Made by a program: the position numbers and the translations under genes. Positions 63,877 to 64,000 of a DNA stretch of 64,000 bases are shown here, piece after piece; within the stretch, counting starts at the first letter, position 1; the number at the start of each line of letters is the position of its first letter. Below the pieces are notes generated by a model that searched no databases, was not told the origin of the DNA, and saw nothing but the letters and a program-made list of their open reading frames with translations. This stretch comes from Frateuria sp. Soil773 (GTDB taxonomy: Bacteria; Pseudomonadota; Gammaproteobacteria; Xanthomonadales; Rhodanobacteraceae): NCBI RefSeq assembly GCF_001428405.1, contig NZ_LMSL01000002.1, positions 143,028 to 207,027 on the forward strand. Direction: 5' to 3'.

Positions 63877-64000
63877 CCGGCAAGATGCGCCTGGCCCTGC
63901 CGTGGCTGCTGCTGGTGCCGGTGCTGCTGGCCGCCCTCGCGCTGCGCTACCTGCTGATCGAGCCGGCCGACATGATCCACCGCTGCGACGGAACCGGCCC
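63873..64000 (+). CDS. Partial small membrane protein, N-terminus only
   Basis: Starts at the ATG at 63873, overlapping the EEP gene's stop by four bases, and runs off the window after 42 codons. The visible part is a single hydrophobic helix (RLALPWLLLVPVLLAALAL) followed by a charged segment with a Cys. Too short to assign. Confidence 0.55.
   Translation, partial: MTGKMRLALPWLLLVPVLLAALALRYLLIEPADMIHRCDGTG

Overview
The window is about 70% GC and almost fully packed with housekeeping genes. The gene content points to a gammaproteobacterium of the order Xanthomonadales (Lysobacterales), probably a Rhodanobacter/Dyella- or Lysobacter-like genus. Pointers are a DUF3247 protein, a DUF6491 lipoprotein, a very large Oar-like TonB receptor, a plant-type glutamate-cysteine ligase and GGGATTN heptamer repeats. 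This is inferred from families; no search was run. No prophage, CRISPR array, integrase, transposase, tRNA or rRNA is visible.

Layout. 0-10 kb: exported peroxiredoxin, universal stress protein, ferritin-like di-iron protein, serine hydrolase, small lipoproteins, an MFS exporter and two tandem OmpA-like lipoproteins. 10-22 kb: aceE, maeB, a DUF1704 protein coupled to a small PH-like membrane protein, rsgA, an AlaA-type aminotransferase, an SGNH hydrolase, an LpxH-like phosphoesterase and a three-domain glutaredoxin. 22-31 kb: TonB-dependent receptor behind a long AT-richer leader, AMP nucleosidase, fadE, a DegV protein and a DUF4124 protein. 31-43 kb: SDR, oxidoreductase/ABC pair, sppA-MATE pair, DUF3667 protein, then priA behind a DnaA-box cluster, and tal. 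43-54 kb: a conserved cell-division/RNA-metabolism neighbourhood (rpoH, PKHD oxygenase, ung, double response regulator, ftsX, ftsE, rhlB, trxA, rho) followed by glutamate-cysteine ligase. 54-64 kb: M3 metallopeptidase, bioD with a TMEM175-like channel, free-Met-sulfoxide reductase, engB, diheme cytochrome c4, two DsbA-like lipoproteins and an EEP-family phosphatase.

Several pairs are joined by 4-base ATGA or GTGA stop/start overlaps, which suggests translational coupling (peroxiredoxin/membrane protein, bPH protein/DUF1704, oxidoreductase/ABC ATPase, MATE/SppA, response regulator/Ung, FtsE/FtsX, TMEM175/BioD, EEP/membrane protein). A redox theme recurs: peroxiredoxin, glutaredoxin fusion, thioredoxin, glutamate-cysteine ligase, Met-sulfoxide reductase and DsbA-like proteins.

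The most notable non-coding signals are: a perfect CIRCE operator in the rpoH leader, overlapped by a sigma-E-like promoter; four related MITE-like elements with partly conserved terminal inverted repeats; a heptamer repeat inserted in frame in aceE; a DnaA-box cluster upstream of priA; and a long inverted repeat between rhlB and trxA.
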